From Metallyticus violacea (lineage: Eukaryota; Arthropoda; Insecta; Mantodea; Metallyticidae): a stretch of 64,000 nt of DNA. Under the pieces are notes generated by a model. It was given only the letters and a program-made list of their open reading frames with translations. It searched no databases and had not been told where the DNA came from. The stretch is from positions 12,684,501 to 12,748,500 of the forward strand of contig CM060841.1 of NCBI GenBank assembly GCA_030762175.1, read 5' to 3'. This document shows positions 23,343 through 35,727 of this stretch, one piece after another. How positions within the stretch are numbered: position 1 is the stretch's first letter; each line of letters begins with the position of its first letter. The position numbers and the translations under genes are program-made.

Positions 23343-23612
23343 ACCACGGGTGGCCGAGGTCGTTAAGGCGCGGACTCGTGAGCGGGAAGTATGGGGTTCG
23401 AATGCCACCAGGACCGTCCTCCCTAACTGAGTTTTTTTCCAGGTTTTCCTCAGTCCTCATAAATGGCAAATGCCGGGGAGATACCCTAAACTTAGGCCTG
23501 GAACGCTTCCTTCCTTTAAAAACAAATCTTTCCCAATTTATGATTTCATCTCATATATCATCAGTGTCCACCGCCTGTGGTGCCTCAATAGTAAAAACGG
23601 GCGTTAATATTA
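23343..23612 (+). mobile_element. SINE-B copy 5, full length
   Basis: The best plus-strand example. Head ACCACGGGTGGCCGAGGTCG (type II tRNA-like A box), GTTCGAATGCCACCAGGACC (B box), body with CCAGGTTTTCCTCAGTCCTC and CATCAGTGTCCACCGCCTG, and the end CAATAGTAAAAACGGGCG. Flanking CTGCAACAA (23331-23339) and CTGCCACAA (23621-23629) may be a 9-bp target-site duplication with one mismatch. A 138-codon frame through it is a SINE artefact. Confidence 0.92.
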
Positions 23613-25099
23613 AAATTCACCTGCCACAAGTTTACCAAGACAGCAAGGCTGCAAACCAAATCCCCTAGAGATAAACCCAAATACAAACACCAGGCACAAT
23701 AGAAGTCCGCAGACAGAACGTATTTATACACAAAAACGTACCAAGCAACAGTTACAAGATATTAAAGTTGAAATTTCTGGGGGTAACCAAATCAACAATC
23801 TCCTAGAGCAGCCGACCCTACACCTAAGTAATAGCAATTTTAAGACTGATCCTAAATAAATAACTAATGAACTTGTAGCAATTAAAAAATCTAATCAACA
23901 CTATGTATCAACTAGAGCATACATTACATACTCCAGCGGCTAAATCTACAACTACGCCATGGGGGTCTATTACGAATGCAAACTCGGAAAGACACTCCTT
24001 CCATTGACATAAGCGCTTCAATCCCCGAAACCAGGGAAGGGCTTGAGATTCACACTGTATTATTAGATTTATTGTCTAAATGTAGATTATTTTATAAAAT
24101 GTTTTATTTAGAGCATTTGGAATTAATGCAGCAAAAGAACATTTTTACATAAGCTTTCCTCAGAAAATGTTCTCTGCGTTTTGAAGATTCTCATTAAGGA
24201 ATAATATTACTGTTATTATTTTGAAGGTAGATTTTAATTGTAGCAGAAAAAAAACTGATTAATGAAAAGAAACAATGTTAATCTTTGCATAATTTTTTCA
24301 GCATTAAGAAGAATAAACAGCTATTTGCATAACAATATTGGAAATTACATACTTTCCTTGTTCTGTAATCTGTTCATCAAATAACGGTTTACTTAAAACG
24401 GAAGAGGTATTTTCACGCTCTCCTGGAAGATTTGCAGTGTGACCAATTTTTAACGAGTGAGAGCATTTATAGACCAACCTTTGTAATTTAAAGTCGGTTA
24501 CTACGATAGTTAGAAAAAACATTTCTGCCATTATTTTTTTACGCACTACACAAAAAACAGCTATATTTGTATAGCTCAGGGCTGCTTAGTTCCAATATTC
24601 TCTTTTAATACTTATATAAATTTCTGCTTCTTCCAAATAAAACATAACTATCAAAAACTACTGTTAACAGGAAGATGAAGAGAAGAGACTGAGAATGACA
24701 ACTCAGCGTGCTGCGCATGAGTGGCAGAGGGCTGTAACACGCTCAGTTCAAGCCAAGCCAAGCATTGCGCTTCAGTAGCACTGTATGGCGACGTGACGGA
24801 TGCTGCGTTGGATATAAAGAGCATTAATCAAGGAGATACCTACAGCTATGATGTCATTAACCACAGTATCAAGCCTGTTAAAAAGAAATCATGGGGTAGC
24901 AAAGGCGAAACGCGTAAGATACATGAGAGGCTGTGTGAGGGTATTGAAGAAATATGACTGCTTGTAGTATCAATATTTCAGAAAGTTCGTAATATAAATA
25001 ATGACCAGTAAATGATGACACTGACCGTTTAAAAGTTTCCCTCACTTATAAAAAAAGAATCAAATATTTGAAAGTGATTATTATTTCAGAGTCCGGACT
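23613..25099. other. No recognised feature
   Basis: Mixed sequence with unrecognised frames of 78-80 codons at 24304-24546 (minus) and 24721-24957 (plus). Confidence 0.5.
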
Positions 25100-26110
25100 T
25101 GCTTAAAATAGGCAGGCAAAAAGACGCTTAAAATACTGAAAATACGCAATGATATTATTAAAATAGGCATTTATTTAAAATGGAAACAGAGAGTAATATC
25201 ACTCATTAATCAAAATAGATATTTAAGATATTTAATTTCTTTATCACATAATTAAAGAATTTAAGCATCCTTTTCTTGGCTACAAGGAACAAAAGGATGT
25301 TTTTTCGAGGTATTAACCGTCATAGTCAGCCGCTTGCCAAAAAGAATGTTCTACTTCCACTGAAGTGAATGGAACATTATTTAAAACAAGCCACTTCGAA
25401 GGGACTCATACCAGTTACAACACAACATTCACCTTTCAGGATACCGTGGAAATGTTGATAAGAACAAACAGTTGAACAGTCCTGGCGAATGAGCAAAAGA
25501 TGTGCATGCAGTGGTTTCTGGTAGAGTTCAATTTCTATTCATAGGAGCATCAGGTTAGTGTCCCTCTTTCTTCCGTACTGAACACATTGTAGGAACGGTT
25601 TATTGCACATCTGTACCGCTCTCATCTTTATCGCTTGCAAATGTTACATTTATGCAGCTGAGAAGTTATCCCCACCACTAATTCCCTGAATTATCTCGCT
25701 CAGATCTGTACAAAGTCATTCGCCAGGATTATTCAAAGCTAGCACTTCCCTCATTCTCTCGATTTCGTGGTTGATATTCGCATGCCCGAGGTAACCGTTC
25801 GTTTCTTTCACTCATGAAATGAACTATTTAAAGAGCTCAAGTGAATGGGCTGGAGAGAAAGTTTTTAATTGCTTAATATATATAGTTTTGTGAGCTGTAC
25901 ATATCATTTAATTTTTATAACTATTTTTACTTCGATATATTGAAATTGTGTGTTTTTTAAAGTGCATAATAATAGCAGGAAAAATCCATAACTATCCAAA
26001 ACATGCAGTAAAGTTTTAAACCTTAAAATAGGCAACAGAAGCAAAACATGCAATAAATAATAAATAAAACATTTTAAAAAAGGCAAAATAAACACTGGCC
26101 CTTTTCAGTC
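25100..26110. mobile_element. Possible decayed hAT-type element (weak)
   Basis: TTAAAATAGGCA-type motifs occur at about 25105, 25158 and 26023, with ATGCAGTAAA and ATGCAATAAA nearby at 25990-26060. Short subterminal repeats at both ends of a 1-kb block are typical of hAT elements. Minus-strand translation of the interior is stop-ridden, and I cannot identify a BED finger or hAT dimerisation domain. Confidence 0.25.
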
Positions 26111-28172
26111 AAAATGTATGGAAACACGTTCATATCTATCTGACTATTAAATATATCCAGTCACATAGAAAGGCATTTTGTCTAACTTCCGAGCTATTAT
26201 TACTTTTAGATGTGTTCAAAATATTATATGCCACGTTCTTGAAGTTCTTACAGTGTTCGTGGCCTCTTTTCTCTTTGATTTTGTATTTTTGCATGTCTTA
26301 GACTTCAATTCATAGCTTCTACGTGTTTTTCAAAAATCTCAGTCAGGATATCGTCAAGGCCATGTTGAATAAGTGCAAACAGCAACATAACATTACGTGG
26401 CGAGCGTGTCCGACCCTGAGACACACCTGTTGTTAACCTTGACTGATAAGACATTTACTATTTGATCACGTTGCTATCAGCAGCGATAAATTTCAATGCC
26501 ATCTGACACTGTATGTCTCAAACAAACATTACGCTTTATTGCAGGATGTGAAGCACGTATTTTGTACCGAAACAATTTTCAACTGCTCTCCGCTGCTTTA
26601 ATGTACCAATTTGCATCTTACAGTTTCTTCAAGAGTAATTTAATTATTTTTTTCCGGTTGTGTGTTAGAGCATTTATTTGAATTTTTAAACAAGTAATTT
26701 TCAAAATATATATTTTCTTATTTTCTTTTTTCACAGATCTTATGTGCAAACGCATAAATCTTTGGTTTCTGGGCTTCAGTTCTGTATTGTTTTATGTTGT
26801 AATACGTCATATAAAGTCTTAATATCCATCTAAAGTGCTTAGGAACCTTTAAATAGAGATTAAAATAGCCAGTTTCTGCCAGTAAGATAGCAAAACAATA
26901 CCGCAAAACAGACTTTTTCAATATATAAGCTACTATTACTATTTTATTAAATTTGCGATTTTATTTGCCTTTCTAATCTTCAAATGAACAGTATTAGGTT
27001 CAAACAGACCCTCAATGCCATTTGCATTACTATATTAATAGTTGATATTTCTGCCAACAGAGAGGTGAATTGCACCACAGCACGAAATGCTGTGGGGAGC
27101 AAAACAGAAGGGAACAGCAATCACGCGTTGTGATAGGTTTAAATTTATAGAATCTGCTAGATGTAAAAATATAAAAAAAAAAAAAAAAATTTACAATGCC
27201 AATTTTAGAAGAAATTAGATACTTTATTAAGTTAAGCTTTAAGATAAGAAACGTAACGGAGAATTATACAAGGAGTGAACATACATTTTATTGCATATTA
27301 TATAACATTTAACTATCGTAAGAGGGCCTGCGATCTTCCACCATTGTTGAAGTAACACAAATAAGCAATTATTGCAAAAAATGCAAAAACAAATGAATAA
27401 AATAAACACAAGATGAATAGTGATGGTATTTGAATTCGTACCTGAGCAGTATGCTTTATATATAGGGTCCTTCAAAAGCCAATTCAAACCTACAAGCAGT
27501 TAAAAATATCACACGAGGTAGGAAAAACAAACAAACAAAAATAGCACTATGTTGATCAAAATGGCATTAGGTTTTTCATTTGTTTCTTTTTGCATTCCAC
27601 AGCTACCACTTTGTTGATTAAAACATTAATTACTTAATTAGTACTACTACAGGAATTTTAAGTTGCAAGTTGCAACGTTAGATATTACGAAAGAAATAAA
27701 GATTTTTCTTAATATCTAAAGAAAATATAGAACACGTAATAATTTAAGGGAGGCGTATTCGTAATCATAGAATATAGTCAGCAAATTTGAAGAAAATTTC
27801 TGTTACTGATAAGAAAAAAATGCAAGACCACGTGGTGTCATTATTACTGAGGTGCCACTTGCAATTAATGAAATAATTATTATCGAATTAGAAGTGCAGT
27901 CAGGGGCTACATATCTTAAATGATCAATAGCACGGTTTGGAGTGTTCTAACAAAGCATACCATATAAACCCTTAACTCAAAGAAAGTGACAAGGAGACAA
28001 GATTTGATTTTGCTTTAATTGCGCTAGCAAATATTTAAATGAACAATGTCTGGTTGATAAAGATTATGGAAGACGAAGCATACTAATGATATTGCAATTG
28101 GTCCGAAAAAGTAAATTTTTATTTTGCTATTTTTACAAAAAGTACTCACCTAATTTTGAATACTTTATCCTA
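26111..28172. other. No recognised feature
   Basis: AT-rich DNA with an A-run at 27172-27189. No coding or element signature is visible. Confidence 0.5.
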
Positions 28173-29372
28173 GGGTAGATCCATAAGTTTCCGGCCTCGC
28201 TAATTATCTCCTTCACAAAACCCTTATCTGATATCATACCTTATCTGTTAAATAAATAATTGCAGCTGTAACTTTCGCTCCGCTACGTTCTGTTATTTAG
28301 ATATTGCTGTATAAAGAAGGTTATGTGTATAAGATTGTGACATATTCAAAAGGAGTTTCGAGCTTCTTACGTTTTTCACGAATTAGAAACTTACTCCAAA
28401 TGAAATTGAACAGCCATTGACGGTGTATATAGGGAAGTATCCCCCTCATATTCTACCGTAAAAGAATGGGCCAAACTTTTTCGAATGGATAGGGAAAGAA
28501 TTGAAGAAGAAAAAGAAGAAGAAGAAGAAGAAGAAGAAGAAGAAGAAGAAGAAGAAGAAGAAGAAGAGCGTGCAGGTCGGTCCTTGAAGGTGCTCACTCC
28601 TGAAAACATCGCTCTTGTGGAAGAAGAAGTTATGGAAGACCGGTGGCTCAAAGTTACAGCAACAGCAGCCAAATTTGGCCTTTCTAAAACAACATTCCTT
28701 CGAAGTATTCAAGAACATTTAAAACGTGAATAAGGTTAGTGCAAGATGGGTGAATACCTAGACTTCTTTCCTCAGTCCAAAAGCAGCAACGAGTTATCGT
28801 TGTAAGGCATATTTGGAGCTCTGTCGTGGCAACGACAGAGAAATTCTGCAAACCATTGTTACTGGAGATGAAACTGTGGTCCTCTACTATGATCCCTTGT
28901 CCAAAAGAGAATCAATGGAGTGGCGTAAACCTAGCGAAGCACCGCCTCTAAAGGCCAAAGTCACTCAGTCAACCAAGAAGATCATGGCCAATATTTTGGG
29001 ACTGCGAAGGAATACTCTTCATTGACTTCAAGGAGAGAAACACTACAGGAAATGGGGAGTACTATGCTGGCCTAGTGCACAGACTACGTGCTTCCATCAA
29101 AGAGAAAAGGCGAGGAAAACGGGGTGGTGGTGTGCGCCTTCTTCACAACGCGCCTACCTGTGCACAAGTTTTTGTTGCAAAGGAAGCTGTGAAGAAACCT
29201 GGCTTCAAAGAGATCAAGGAGTCCACATCTAGCTCCCAGTGACTATTTCCTCTTCTCAGAACTCAAGAAGGACTTTCGAGGTAGGAAATTTAAGTGTGAC
29301 GAAGTATTGGATGCTGTTTATGCCCATTTTGCAGACATGGCTTCTAAATACTTTTGAGGTGGGGTTGAACGT
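28173..29372 (+). mobile_element. Mariner-like element 2 with transposase pseudogene, 3'-truncated
   Basis: The left terminus GGGTAGATCCATAAGTTTCC is preceded by TA. The plus-strand transposase is readable in pieces: an N-terminal segment to 28480, a frame at 28485-28733 with the helix-turn-helix (RWLKVTATAAKFGLSKTTFL) and a frame at 28813-29025 with the first catalytic block (TIVTGDETVVLYYDPL). FIDFKER-like, HNAPTCA and APSDYF-like blocks follow in other frames. A (GAA)n tract at 28495-28568 inserts about 20 glutamates just before the helix-turn-helix. The right inverted repeat is missing; the element stops near 29372 where another element begins. Confidence 0.88.
28495..28568 (+). repeat. 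(GAA)n tract inside mariner transposase
   Basis: Imperfect then pure GAA triplets, in frame with the transposase, where mariner 3 has no such run. It encodes a poly-Glu stretch between the N-terminal segment and the ERAG(R) motif. Confidence 0.95.
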
Positions 29373-29849
29373 TGTGAGACCACGTATTTCAGTGCTATAG
29401 TGTGTTAGTGCCGTTATAATGCCAAAAAGTCCGTATACTTTAGCACACAGAATCTTCATGTATGCTTTATATGTGACAAACTCACGTAGAGAGGGCGATT
29501 TATAAAAAGATTCTCTGCTGTTCGTGCGCCTGACAGAGCAACGGTTCCTACCTTGTGAATAGATTTAGGGAAACGGGATCTGTTCTTGAAAAGAGACCGA
29601 CAGTAAAATGACATGTTCTTACAGAGGTAAAATTCGATGGCAATCGGAGAATAGTTTGAACGAAGTGAAACAAATCTCTAAGTAAGCTTGCAGAAGAAAC
29701 ATTAGGCTTGGAATGCCACTAAACTTTTAAAATCAAAACCCTATTAGTTTAACTATAGTTCAGGAATTGCAATCAAGTGATGATGCGAGTAGAGTTCATT
29801 TCTGCAATTGGGTATTGGATAATGCTAATGTTCGCTCTATCGACCCGGG
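29373..29849 (+). pseudogene. DUF4817-type transposase, N-terminal fragment
   Basis: Starts with ATG at 29419 giving PKSPYTLAHRIFMYALYVTN, the usual opening of this transposase group. In alternating frames it continues with a TGSVLEKR-like segment, a SLSKLAEET block and an EFISAIGYW segment near 29789-29817, just before where the DDE core should begin. Frameshifts are frequent and the rest is absent. It is a different subfamily from the short Tc1-like copies A-E. The region upstream of the ATG may be its leader. Confidence 0.6.
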
Positions 29850-29964
29850 TCGCCTGTGATGCTTCAATAGTAAAAACAAAAATTTAAAAGCAAAATTTTC
29901 GGCTGTTTCACGCCTTGAATTGAATGGGACACTGATGACCTGAGATGTTAAAGAGCGTCCGTAA

Positions 29965-29995
<31 letters not shown>

Positions 29996-30012
29996 ACAAA
30001 TAAAAAATAAAT
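29850..30012 (+). mobile_element. SINE-B/SINE-A chimera (SINE-A copy 6)
   Basis: The first 30 bases (CGCCTGTGATGCTTCAATAG then TAAAAAC) are the 3' end of SINE-B. From 29888 the sequence is the last third of SINE-A (GCAAAATTTTCGGCTGTTTC through the GGACACT/AGCGTCC stem), closing with a (TAAA)n tail at 29963-29998. No SINE-A head is present. Confidence 0.82.
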
Positions 30013-30087
30013 CAACAACTTCAATTTTATGTGAAAATTCAGATCTTTAGAAAACCGACGCTTTCCAATTGTAAAGAATGCAATAAA

Positions 30088-30730
30088 CAGAGGGTGCCAA
30101 AATACATTCACACTTCAAACAAAGAAAAAACTATGTTAACATAACAAAACTGAAATCACACAAACAGAATATGATGAGCACTAATCATCTTAGGCTTTTA
30201 CAGTTACAACAGTTGCTCAAAATGCCCACCATCGGCGTCGATACACTTCTGAGTACGTTGAACTGCGCATGCCGTTTCAATTTCTTCCCGAAGTGCTGTC
30301 AGTGTAGCTGGCTGGTTTTCTACGGTATACAGCATCCTTAAGAGTTCCCCATAGGTAGAAGTACAACGGCGGTTCTGTTCTGTACACACGTCTCTATTGC
30401 CTTTGAACTTCAACAACATTCTCGGTTTTCCAATACCACTTCAAAATTGCTTTCCGCTGTTCAAACGATAATCTTGGCTCCACTTTCTTGTAGCAACGCT
30501 AGCATAACGTAATGTGAGTGACATCTGTTTATTGAACAGCATACGGTAATCTTGGCTTCATTTGTTCATTGTTGATTTACCTGTCACGTAGCAACGCTAT
30601 CATAATGTATGTGAGTCGCATCTGTTTACAGAACATCATACTACACATTATTGTTGTATTTCGATACAACTTTGAAATACATTAAATAGATATCTATTGT
30701 GAAAGTGTGCATACATTTTGGCACCTTCTG
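30088..30730 (-). mobile_element. Short Tc1-like element, copy C (defective)
   Basis: Both termini are present: CAGAGGGTGCCAAAATACAT at left and GGCACCTTCTG then TA at right. The minus-strand transposase keeps AILKWYWKTENVVEVQRQ, a stop, RRVYRTEPP and then jumps to FYLWGTLKDAVYR. A second small deletion removes the IAEDTFANVAQS block before VQRTQKCIDADGGHFEQLL. The leader is duplicated (see findings). Confidence 0.88.
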
Positions 30731-30732
30731 TA

Positions 30733-32736
30733 TAAAAATTCTATTTTTATTTGCATGTATTAGAATAGTATACAATAGGTAATAATATAATAAGATTTGA
30801 TTTAATGACATCCTTGGAGTCTTCGTTATGCCAGTAGAAAATTCTAAATATTAACGCACATTACACGAAACAAAGTGTATCGATTTATCTCTAATGTGAC
30901 TCTGTCTACCCTAAAGTTTCAGAGATTCTTTTTATATCGCGAAAGCGATTGTATTGTAGCCTTGATATAGCGATAAAAGAGTTTTATGATTAATTCGTTT
31001 GCGATAGTTAAAAGTCACTGTGACTGACGAGTGATGGATGACAAACGAGCTCATTGGAATGCCCAGTGGATGCGATACGGCACTTCGAAGAAGACCTTGG
31101 GTCTAACGCCGTGCAGTGTTTGACGCAAGGTCAATATAGACAAGCCACGATAATGACAACGCGGAGATAAGATTCTCGAAGCTTCCATATTTCCTGTAGC
31201 AGCCATCTTACTCGTTCTATCCATGTGCAGTGGAAGATTCCTTTAAGCGAGCGAGTAAGCAGAGATAATGAATAAAATTGGCTGCTGTCATCAACTGTGA
31301 TTTGATTATTCCTCTAAATGACAGTAACAAAGAGCACCATAACGCTCAGATGCTGCTCGCAGATAGCCAGTAGTCCCAGTGCAAGCCACTACGGTACATA
31401 AGAGCTAGGTTTTCTACTGCTTGTACATAAACATTGTTTTGGTTCAATAACTACATATTGTAATAGTTTTTCGTCTGCATTTGGTGTGTTGTTCTTTCAT
31501 GTATTTCAAACATTTAGCGCTAATCATCTCTGAGATTGCTTTGTCTCTCTGGTTATTCATTTTTAGCAGAATGTACTGTCTCTGTTGGGAAATCAGCCAC
31601 TACTGACTCCAAAGTCCGCTTGAAACTCTCAATATAAGAGAGCTTTTCTTGCAAACCTTGCCCTCAGTACTGACTACAGTTTGTAGTTCTTGAGATTCAA
31701 GTGGAAACTGCAAAGAGGAAATCTTGAGCACACAAGATAAGTGTAACTGGATCTTTCCTTTGGCATAGTTATTACCACCCACCTCCACTGAAATGTAAAT
31801 ATAATGAAATATGTACGTTGCAAACCTAATTACCATTATATTTCATACGATGTAATTAGAAATATATATGTACTGTGGCATACTGTTAACATATGAACTG
31901 TACGTCGACAAAAGAGAGAGTCTCCGGTGTTTTCTTTTACGGTAGCTTGGAAAGCCAAGAGGGCCATAAAACTACATTCAGATGGAGATGAAACCCGAGG
32001 GTCGAGTATTATGCCATTTTTAAACGGACTGCCGTTCCAGGGTTAATAAACTGAAGAACTTTTAAATCCGTTAGGACTCTGGATCCGACAGGCCATTGAG
32101 CTTTTAACCTTTAAACTAGCCAACGTCAACAAAATTTTTTTTAAACTTTCAAAAATAGCAACTAGCACGTGTGGCCAGTGAACTTAAACCAGCCAAAGGT
32201 AAATGCATGTTAGAACTTTTAAAAATAAACGCAAAACTTGCGCGTGTCTTTGTGACCTCCTTTGGCGTCGTTAAGCCAAAGATTACTTGATTCAAATTTA
32301 GTATATAAGGAAGCGTTTGCCCTACTGAGACACGCAGTTATAAGATCTACATGGGGCAAGATACACGCTCATACATCATTAGCCAGAATTATTTGGCAGT
32401 TCTGATGTCAGTTCCACACCTAACGAAAAGCAATTCCAAAATGTGCTCGTCTTAAGTTCCAGAAGCAGTGAGAAGCAGCTCATTCAGTTCTCACTTATAC
32501 GCGAAGCAGTTTTCGATTTCACACGCCGCGGTACTCGTCTGTAAGTTTCACATGCGGCGAGAGGTACTTGTTATTCCGATTCCGACTCAGGCACTCAGTT
32601 GCAAGATATACACTGCAATATATGCGTACTCATTTTCACTTCTAAATTCCACTCCCGGCAACTAAGTTTTATTCGACGTAGCTAAAGTCCGTACGCAAAC
32701 ACCAGAGGACGCGAAAGGTTTTGAATATAATGAAGT

Positions 32737-32777
<41 letters not shown>

Positions 32778-33514
32778 GTCGCATCGTGTGCTTATTTAGA
32801 TTATTGAAATCCTCTCCCATTCTGCTGATTATGAATCAACAAAATTGCAGAATTCGCCCTAAAAATTGTTGTAATTGAAGCTTAGGCAACATCACCGAAG
32901 CAATCATTCATCCATTTACCTAACTTCTTCGGCCCGACAACAAACAACTTTGTACCCAACCTGAGGCACTCAGTCGGAGGCTACTAAACTGCTCCACCTT
33001 GTGGGCTGCTGTTTAATCTTTCTGGTTTTTTCTTTGTTTTTTTTTTTTGTTGTTTATTTAAACAAAGTCGCGTTTAGATTCTTGAGCTAAATGTTTTCAT
33101 ACACCTTACAGTTGTGTTCAATACCTTTTGTCAGAAATGGGGTTTGATGACACCATCATAGTTCCACCAAACCGCTACTGAGACAGGATGGTGACTTCTC
33201 TGGACTTTCAGAATCCTCTGACAAGCTTGTCCAGAACTTTGTCATTCTGACAGCTGTAGCTTTCTTAAACGTTGAACACTTTAAAGAATTTTCCAGTGGC
33301 GTTGTTACGGTAAAGCTGCGGCAGTAATTAGTATCTAAACATTCTCTGCTACTTCAGTTCAGTTAAGAAATGAGACAAAGTGCCCCCAGTTCAAGATTTT
33401 TCTAAGCACACTGGACAAGGGTCTCATGGATATGTTCATGGATATATTCATCTCACTGTCTCTTCCAAATTGGAATTCGTCAAACACCGTGCGCCACAAT
33501 TACAGTGCTTACAG
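30733..33514. other. No recognised feature; contains (TA)n at 32741-32776
   Basis: About 2.8 kb of non-coding-looking sequence. Frames of 65-86 codons (31600-31836 minus, 32468-32665 plus, 33380-33640 plus) match no family I know. Confidence 0.5.
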
Positions 33515-34005
33515 AGCATCTCTAGTGCCCTGTATCAAGAAGGTCGTGATCTAGTAAAACTAGCCTTCATTCTAGTATTACTTGCTTATTTTACAAGCGT
33601 GTGTTTCTTGAACTTAGGAGCGCAAACTGGTAATTACTAGCGTGGCAGGCTGATGTTATCGGGTGCTATTTTGTTTTTCAGTGCTCTGTCCCACAAAACA
33701 TTTGGTCTTGTGACACTACGTATTGTCAACTAGTAGAATTCTACCCATGAATCTCGTTCAAATGGTGAATTTACATATTAGTGTACATATTTTAAGTTAG
33801 GTATTAATTCTATCAATTAAACTCGATGTATTTTAATTATAAAGCTCATTAAGAGTCATTAATGCAATATGTGTTCTCAAATCCACACCCATTTTCGTAT
33901 CTATTTCTTGAACTACATATTTTCACCTGAAATAATCCCATAGAAACTGAGCTATACTTACACCAATATTTGTAAATAATAATATAAATGTAAAATTAAA
34001 GCTTC
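33515..34005 (+). repeat. Dispersed repeat R2 copy 2
   Basis: Collinear with 18662-19160, with several indels. Both copies lose similarity at about the same point (around 19160 and 34005), which suggests a real boundary. Class unknown. Confidence 0.7.
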
Positions 34006-34350
34006 ATATCCTCTGCTGACGTGACACAATATAAAACAGATGTCAGCTCGTGCCCCTTCTGAGACATTGTCAACTCTTGTGGAACTCAGCGACCGAGTTT
34101 ATATCTTTTCCCAGTTGATGGAGATGCACTGACGTCGAATTGCCGTGCTATGTCCTCACAAGTCTGGATGTTGTTAGCATCAACAGTCGCTAAAAGAGCC
34201 TCATTATCCATTGTTATTGTTGTTGGTCTTTTTGTCGGTGACTCAGCCTTGAGAGTTTCACAGCATCAGCACCAAAGGCCTAACAAATTTTCCGCGCCGC
34301 TTGGCTATGTTCCCCACACATGCTCGTGTAATCTACGGGGTGCTCATGCT
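34006..34350 (-). pseudogene. Mariner-type transposase, N-terminal fragment
   Basis: Read on the minus strand, a frame gives MDNEALLATVDANNIQTCED then IARQFDVSASP, then GKRYKLGR, a stop, VPQELTMSQKGHELTSVLYC. This matches the N-terminal helix-turn-helix linker of mariner transposases, in which a W(V)PHEL motif follows. The catalytic domain is absent. It is related to the fragment at 40015-40510. Confidence 0.62.
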
Positions 34351-35282
34351 TGATCGCGCTTCTCGGAATACTAAGAACCAGCTTAACAGTCTCACTGTCG
34401 GCAAAATTCGTTCCTGTCTTAACTTTATCTTCTTGCGCATATTAACGCTTGAAATTGTAGCATTCCGAATAAAGTAACAGAATTTTGTTGTTCAACTGCT
34501 TAGAAAAGAGGTGCGAAGTCATGTGCTTTGTATCTTAATAGATTTATTTCAGTTATAACAATTACAGCTATTTGAAATTATGCTTTGATAAATGAAACGC
34601 GCTGTATAACGAGATACTGTTCATTTCATTGCCATATTTTTACCTTGCTTGCTATATTTCCTTCACACATGGTATATTTAGTACCTTTAGTGCTTTATGC
34701 ACAAGAACCTTCATTAACTCTCTTTGTCGGCGTCAACAAGGATGATAGTTCGCTTTTATCAGTCATGATCCACGCCTCTTAATCTCTCAAACAAGTTTTT
34801 TACAGAGTTTCTGGGAAACTGAAGTTGTGCATCATATCTAATAAGCAGAAGAAACACAAGACAATAGGCTTTACCTGTTGTCTGTTGAACACACATCCTT
34901 GAATTTATGAATGATGCTATCTCGTGATTAATCCTCAAGTGTAATAATAGAACACGTGGCGTGAGTAATGCTAGTCAAATAACTCTTTTAAACGAATTTT
35001 CACGTGCAACTATGTAAAGCTTATCTCACACGTCATCTATATCATGTGAAAAGACCTTATCTTGACGCCAGTCATGTTTGTGTCACGAAATATAAACAGG
35101 GATATTTTCACTTAGGTGGGGAGATAAAATAAATCATGATGCAATGGAAGAAAGCTTTTAATGAGAAAATGAAATCCACCAAGTTAGTAATTTTAATTAT
35201 TATCTACAAAAATTGTACTTACTGTTCTTTGGAAAATACCTGAGTATAGTCCAAATCCTTTTTCTTTCTTCCCTCTGGTAAA

Positions 35283-35286
<4 letters not shown>
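34351..35286. other. No recognised feature
   Basis: AT-rich; no identifiable structure. Confidence 0.5.

Positions 35287-35331
<45 letters not shown>
35287..35331. repeat. (ATT)n microsatellite
   Basis: About 15 uninterrupted ATT units. Confidence 0.95.
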
Positions 35332-35333
<2 letters not shown>

Positions 35334-35725
35334 ACCACTTATAGATCGAATTATAAGCACATTTTCCAAACACTACAAAAGAAACATAGGCTGATCTTAG
35401 TAAATGGAACCAAACATCGATAAGGAAATGTTTTGGAATCACGAAAATTGCAATTTATAACACAAGTTTCAAAACGTTTCTATTTTACTTAAAATATGAA
35501 AGTTAAAATGGAAATATTTTTGTACATAGAGCCTTTGGTGTGTTCTAATATGCACACAAATAATGATTGATCGTTCATGCCTTTCCATTTTCTATAGTAA
35601 AATTAAAGCTTTACAGGGCTTACCATTGAGGTAATAAATTATAAACTTAATTACTTAATTAAGAGTTTGCTGCCCTTTAAGGGTACCTAAGATTCTTCAA
35701 AGTAATCTGATTGGGGAATATAATA
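35332..35725. other. No recognised feature
   Basis: AT-rich spacer; nothing identifiable. Confidence 0.5.
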
Positions 35726-35727
35726 TA

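Noticed and set aside
23252..23668. 138-codon plus-strand frame
   Set aside because: It passes straight through SINE-B copy 5; similar frames appear in other SINE-B copies.
28391..28718. Minus-strand frames with poly-Ser or poly-Phe
   Set aside because: Antisense of the GAA tract in mariner 2.
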